From assembly GCA_003695455.1 (NCBI GenBank), contig RFJF01000020.1:1-9482 (forward strand): 9,482 nucleotides of DNA, in the 5' to 3' direction. Source of the DNA: Chloroflexota bacterium. GTDB taxonomy: Bacteria; Chloroflexota; Anaerolineae; 4572-78; J111. A program made the translations under genes and the position numbers. The notes beneath the pieces were generated by a model. It searched no databases. It was not told where the DNA came from and saw only the letters and a list, made by a program, of their open reading frames with translations. Positions 6,403 to 9,482 of this stretch are shown here, piece by piece; the stretch's first letter is position 1; each line of letters opens with the position of its first letter.

Positions 6403-7401
6403 GTGACGAACAATCCTGCCCAACACCATCGTCAAAACAGCAAGTGCGCCATACAGCCTGCCATATTTTTTGTATTGGCAACGCTGGTTCTGCTCCTGGT
6501 AAATCCGACCGTAACCCAGGCTCAGGAGCCGGTTAAACCGGTGGGCAGCGGTGAAGGCACCATCACGCTTTGGTTTCCGGTAGATTCGGTTGATGTGCCG
6601 GTTACCGTAACCGCCGATTATATTCTGGAAGATGACCTGCCCAAAGGCATCAAATACCCGCCGCATACGGTGGGGCAGGCGTTTACCATGGGCGTATGGC
6701 AGGGCGAAGGAACCACCGTTGACAGGTTTTCTCCCTCGGTAGTAATTAATGTGGAGTATGCAGACTCTAACATTATTGAAATGGACCGGGAGCAGGAAGA
6801 CAAGCTGCAACTGTTTATGTACGAACCTGTCACCAAATCCTGGAATCGCTTGTGCAGCAGTGTTGATATTTATGAAAACATTGTGTCGGCGGCACTGACC
6901 TACCCCACCCCCTTTGAAAAGAACGGCAGCAGCCTGTTTGCCATTGCGTTGGACCAGACCCCGGAACTTGGCCAGACGGTTGATGGCAACGGAACCACAA
7001 CCCTCACCCTGAAAGGCACAGACCTGCGTCTGAAAATTGCCCGCGATGAACTCCCCCCCAATTCTCATTTTGCGGTCACTATGTTGCCGCGCTCGGCGGG
7101 TGGACGCTCGGTTAAATTGTTTTCCCGCCCGGTAGATATAAAAGCCTGCCGCATTGATTACACAGACCCCACCCGTGGCAACCGGCAAATCAACACCTTT
7201 TACCGCCTGCCGGAAGTCGGCTTTGATTACGATGCCGACACTCTTTCACGGGCCGGCGGGTTGCAAAACCTGACCATTGCCAACCTGCAAAATGAAAAAT
7301 GGGTTGACGTGGAAGAATTCGGCTCGCGTGTGCGGCGCGGCAGCCAAACCATCTCTGTACCCTCGTGGTTGTTGGGAACTTTTGGCCTGACAGTCCGCTA
7401 A
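6400..7401 (+). CDS. Secreted protein of unknown function, apparent tandem ZU5-like beta-sandwich domains
   Basis: I do not recognise a named family for this 333-residue protein. It has a long n-region, a hydrophobic stretch at 21-38 and a likely signal peptidase site after A41 (TQA-QEP), so the mature form is exported. The rest is beta-rich and looks duplicated. Domain A (about 50-186) begins G-GTITL and includes FSPSVVINVEY, a LQLFMYEP--KSW turn, a SSVD step and a closing SLFAIAL strand. Domain B (about 195-333) begins G-GTTTLTL and includes FSRPVDIKACRIDY, LTIANLQNEKWVDV and a closing LLGTFGLTV strand. This order resembles ZU5-type or related bacterial surface beta-sandwiches; that is my reading, not a database result. 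It is first in a likely operon with the TIR-WD40 gene, 15 bases downstream, so it may act in the same extracytoplasmic sensing path. Confidence 0.85.
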   Translation: MVTNNPAQHHRQNSKCAIQPAIFFVLATLVLLLVNPTVTQAQEPVKPVGSGEGTITLWFPVDSVDVPVTVTADYILEDDLPKGIKYPPHTVGQAFTMGVWQGEGTTVDRFSPSVVINVEYADSNIIEMDREQEDKLQLFMYEPVTKSWNRLCSSVDIYENIVSAALTYPTPFEKNGSSLFAIALDQTPELGQTVDGNGTTTLTLKGTDLRLKIARDELPPNSHFAVTMLPRSAGGRSVKLFSRPVDIKACRIDYTDPTRGNRQINTFYRLPEVGFDYDADTLSRAGGLQNLTIANLQNEKWVDVEEFGSRVRRGSQTISVPSWLLGTFGLTVR

Positions 7402-7416
7402 ATCTGAAAGTATTTT

Positions 7417-9482
7417 ATGGCCGACGTTTTCATTTCCTACTCTCGCAAAGACACCGACTTTGTTAGAAAATTATATAACGAACTGACCGCCGCCGGCCGG
7501 GAAGTCTGGGTGGATTGGAAAGACATTCCCCCCTCTGCCGACTGGTGGGCCGAAATTGAAAACGGCATTGATGATTCGCACAACTTTGCGTTTGTCATCA
7601 GCCCGGATTCTGTGATTTCTGAAGTCTGCGGGCAAGAGCTGGAGTACGCCAATACGCGCAACAAACGGCTGGTTCCCATCATCCATCGGCACGTTGAAAC
7701 CGGCCTTGTCCCCGACTGCCTCACCCATCTCAACTGGATGTTTTTTGATGATGACGCCAATTTTCACACCGCGGTTGAAGAACTTAACACGGTACTTGAC
7801 ACAGACCTCGAATGGGTCAAAGCCCACACCCGGCTCACTACCCGTACCACTGAATGGCTGAAAGCCAACCGCAACGAGAGTTACATGCTGCGCGGTGATG
7901 ACCTGGCCGACGCCCTCCAGCGTCTGACGCAGGTTGACAAAGAACCCAAGTTTACCCAGTTGCAGGTAGAATACATTTTGGCCAGCCGCGAACGCGCCCA
8001 GCGTGTGCAAAGCCGAACCCTGATTGCGGTATCATTTGGGTTGGTTATTGTCTCTATTCTGGCAGTTATGGCCTATTTGAATTTCCGCACCGCAGAAGAA
8101 CAGCGCGTGCAAGCCCAAAACGCCCAATCCACCGCCGTGTCAGAGCGAGACCGCGCCGCCACCGCCGAGGGTGTGGCCGTGATTGAACGCGACCGCGCCG
8201 CCACCGCCGAAGTTGTGGCCGAAGAAGGGCGCAAAAACGCCGAAAGCGCCCGCGCCACCGCCGAAGCCGAACGGGCCGAGGCCGAACGCCGCAGCCAGAT
8301 TTCGCTGGCGCAATCGCTGGCGGCGCTGGCCCTGCCCATTGTTGAACGCACCAATAACACCGAACAGGCCGCCCTGCTGGCTGTAGAAGCGGAATACCTC
8401 AACCGCACCAACCGCGGCAGTGCCCACGCCCTGATTGACAACTCGCTGCGTACCCTGCTGGGCAATCCCTACTTTAACGTGGTGCTCAACAATTACGATT
8501 TCGGCGTGACCTCGGTGGCCTTCAGCCCCGACGGCCAAACCGTCGTTTCAGCCTACGATGACGGCACCATCCAAATGCAAAATGTCAACGACCCCACCGC
8601 GCCTCCCGCCATTTTGGGCCGGCACGATTCCCGCGCCGCGTCGGTGCGCTTTAGCCCCAACGGCAGCCTGCTGGTTTCTGCCGGCGATGACGGGCTGGTG
8701 CGGTTGTGGAATCTGGCCGACCCCGGCAGTGAGCCGTTACTGTTTGCCGGGCACGAAGGTCCGGTCATCACCGCCGTATTCAGCCCCAGCGGCAAAACCG
8801 TGGTCTCATCCAGCGATGACCGCACCATTCGGCTGTGGAATATTTCTGACCCCGACGCCAAACCGGAAGTGGTAGAAATTCCGGACATCGCCCTGACACT
8901 GGCCTTCAGCCCCAACGGCCGGCAGTTGGCCGCCGCGGGCAGCGACGGCCTGATTCGCCTGTGGGACACCGATGACCTGGCCGCCGAACCGGAAACGCTG
9001 AGCGGCCACGGCTCCAGCATCCGGGCGCTGGTTTTTAGCCCCAATGGCGACCGGCTGGCCAGCGCCAGCGCCGACCGCACCATCGGCTTGTGGGATGTGA
9101 CCAACCCCGACGCCAAGCCAATATTTTTGGTGGGGCACGAAAACGGCGTTCGCTCGCTGGCCTTCAGCCCAAACGGCCAAACGCTGGCCTCCGGCAGCTT
9201 TGACGAAACTATTCGCCTGTGGAATATGGAAAATTTGGGGCCGGCCACTGCCGTTCTGCGCGGTCACGCCGACCGTATCGAATCGCTGGCCTTCAGCCCC
9301 GACGGGCAGCAGTTGGTCAGCGCCAGCGCCGACCGCACCCTGCGTCTCTGGAATTTGGGCGTGCCCGTAGCCCAGCCCCAAACACGCACCGGGCACGATG
9401 ACTGGGTAGAAACCGTGGCCTTCAGTCCCACTGGTGACTGGCTGGCCTCTGGCAGTGACGACTGGACCATTCGGCTGTGGAA
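7417..9482 (+). CDS. TIR domain - transmembrane helix - coiled coil - WD40 repeat protein, 3' end outside window
   Basis: The open frame runs 688 codons from ATG 7417 to the window end with no stop. Residues 1-120 form a TIR domain: VFISYSRKD at the start, VWVDWKDIPPSADWW, and SPDSVISEVCGQELEYA, where E74 aligns with the catalytic glutamate of NAD-cleaving TIR proteins. Residues about 135-198 (TTEWLKANRNESYMLRGDDL, LQVEYILASRERAQR) match a juxtamembrane linker that recurs in TIR-WD40 and related signalling proteins. A single membrane helix lies at about 202-222, then an Ala/Glu/Arg-rich coiled coil (225-290), a helical SLAQSLAALAL-AALLAVEAEY segment, and at least eight WD40 repeats from about 360. 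With no signal peptide, the TIR should be cytoplasmic and the WD40 propeller outside. The upstream ribosome site is weak (GAAAG, six bases before ATG). NADase activity and a role in defence or signalling are inferred. Confidence 0.93.
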   Translation, partial: MADVFISYSRKDTDFVRKLYNELTAAGREVWVDWKDIPPSADWWAEIENGIDDSHNFAFVISPDSVISEVCGQELEYANTRNKRLVPIIHRHVETGLVPDCLTHLNWMFFDDDANFHTAVEELNTVLDTDLEWVKAHTRLTTRTTEWLKANRNESYMLRGDDLADALQRLTQVDKEPKFTQLQVEYILASRERAQRVQSRTLIAVSFGLVIVSILAVMAYLNFRTAEEQRVQAQNAQSTAVSERDRAATAEGVAVIERDRAATAEVVAEEGRKNAESARATAEAERAEAERRSQISLAQSLAALALPIVERTNNTEQAALLAVEAEYLNRTNRGSAHALIDNSLRTLLGNPYFNVVLNNYDFGVTSVAFSPDGQTVVSAYDDGTIQMQNVNDPTAPPAILGRHDSRAASVRFSPNGSLLVSAGDDGLVRLWNLADPGSEPLLFAGHEGPVITAVFSPSGKTVVSSSDDRTIRLWNISDPDAKPEVVEIPDIALTLAFSPNGRQLAAAGSDGLIRLWDTDDLAAEPETLSGHGSSIRALVFSPNGDRLASASADRTIGLWDVTNPDAKPIFLVGHENGVRSLAFSPNGQTLASGSFDETIRLWNMENLGPATAVLRGHADRIESLAFSPDGQQLVSASADRTLRLWNLGVPVAQPQTRTGHDDWVETVAFSPTGDWLASGSDDWTIRLW
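8143..8211 (+). repeat. 42-bp in-gene tandem repeat in the coiled coil
   Basis: The residues ERDRAATAE occur twice, at 8143-8169 and 8185-8211, exactly 14 codons apart, with nearly the same bases. A 14-residue unit is two heptads, so gain or loss of a unit would keep the coiled-coil register. Confidence 0.75.
8491..9482 (+). repeat. Tandem WD40 repeats, period about 129 bp
   Basis: Eight copies of the FSPxG core recur about every 43 codons (near 8522, 8651, 8780, 8903, 9033, 9162, 9291 and 9420), each followed by S-D-TI-LW. Some neighbours share long runs of bases, for example the SASADRT segments near 9060 and 9318. The array continues beyond the window, so the blade count is a minimum. Confidence 0.88.

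Noticed and set aside
6328..7188. 286-codon minus-strand open frame
   Set aside because: It is antisense to the secreted protein gene, which has a good ribosome site, signal peptide and promoter; the shadow frame has a low-complexity composition and no domain.
7471..9470. Several minus-strand open frames across the TIR-WD40 gene, including 231 codons at 8553-9248
   Set aside because: They are shadows of the TIR-WD40 frame, with Ser/Pro/Gly-rich periodic sequence produced by the repeats.

Overview
The window looks like a chromosomal segment of a moderately GC-rich environmental bacterium. A member of the Chloroflexota (Anaerolineae-like) is the best guess. That rests on the style of the FtsH, on a large Y_Y_Y-propeller/SpoIIE phosphatase, and on a TIR-transmembrane-WD40 protein with a linker familiar from multicellular Chloroflexota and cyanobacteria. 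The assignment is an inference; no rRNA or other phylogenetic marker is present. I see no tRNA, rRNA, CRISPR array, insertion sequence or prophage gene.

Layout. (1) 2-1246 (+): the 3' two thirds of ftsH, a membrane AAA+ zinc protease, ending in a clear intrinsic terminator (1266-1301). (2) 1247-1493: a convergent intergenic gap with three inverted repeats. (3) 4856-1494 (-): a 1120-residue sensor with a signal peptide, 14 propeller blades, a Y_Y_Y domain, one membrane helix, a coiled coil and an intact cytoplasmic SpoIIE/PP2C phosphatase domain. (4) 6082-4996 (-): a two-gene operon of a HAD phosphatase and a hotdog thioesterase. The thioesterase seems to start at a CTG one base after the HAD stop codon, with its ribosome binding site inside the HAD gene. 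A GC-rich terminator (4960-4988) ends this operon. (5) 6083-6399: a divergent intergenic region with promoters facing both ways and a 13-bp terminator-like hairpin in the predicted leader of the HAD operon. (6) 6400-7401 (+): a secreted, apparently duplicated beta-sandwich protein of unknown function. Fifteen bases later comes (7) 7417-9482 (+), a TIR-TM-coiled coil-WD40 protein that runs off the window end.

How the parts may work together. The window holds two separate transmembrane signalling proteins, each joining an extracytoplasmic beta-propeller to a cytoplasmic enzyme: a phosphatase in one, a probable NAD-cleaving TIR domain in the other. The TIR protein is predicted to face its WD40 propeller outward and is co-transcribed with a secreted beta-sandwich protein. 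This suggests an envelope-sensing pair, which is the most interesting possibility here. The HAD and thioesterase enzymes look like housekeeping metabolite-repair functions. All three minus-strand genes appear to use non-ATG starts (TTG, CTG, GTG).
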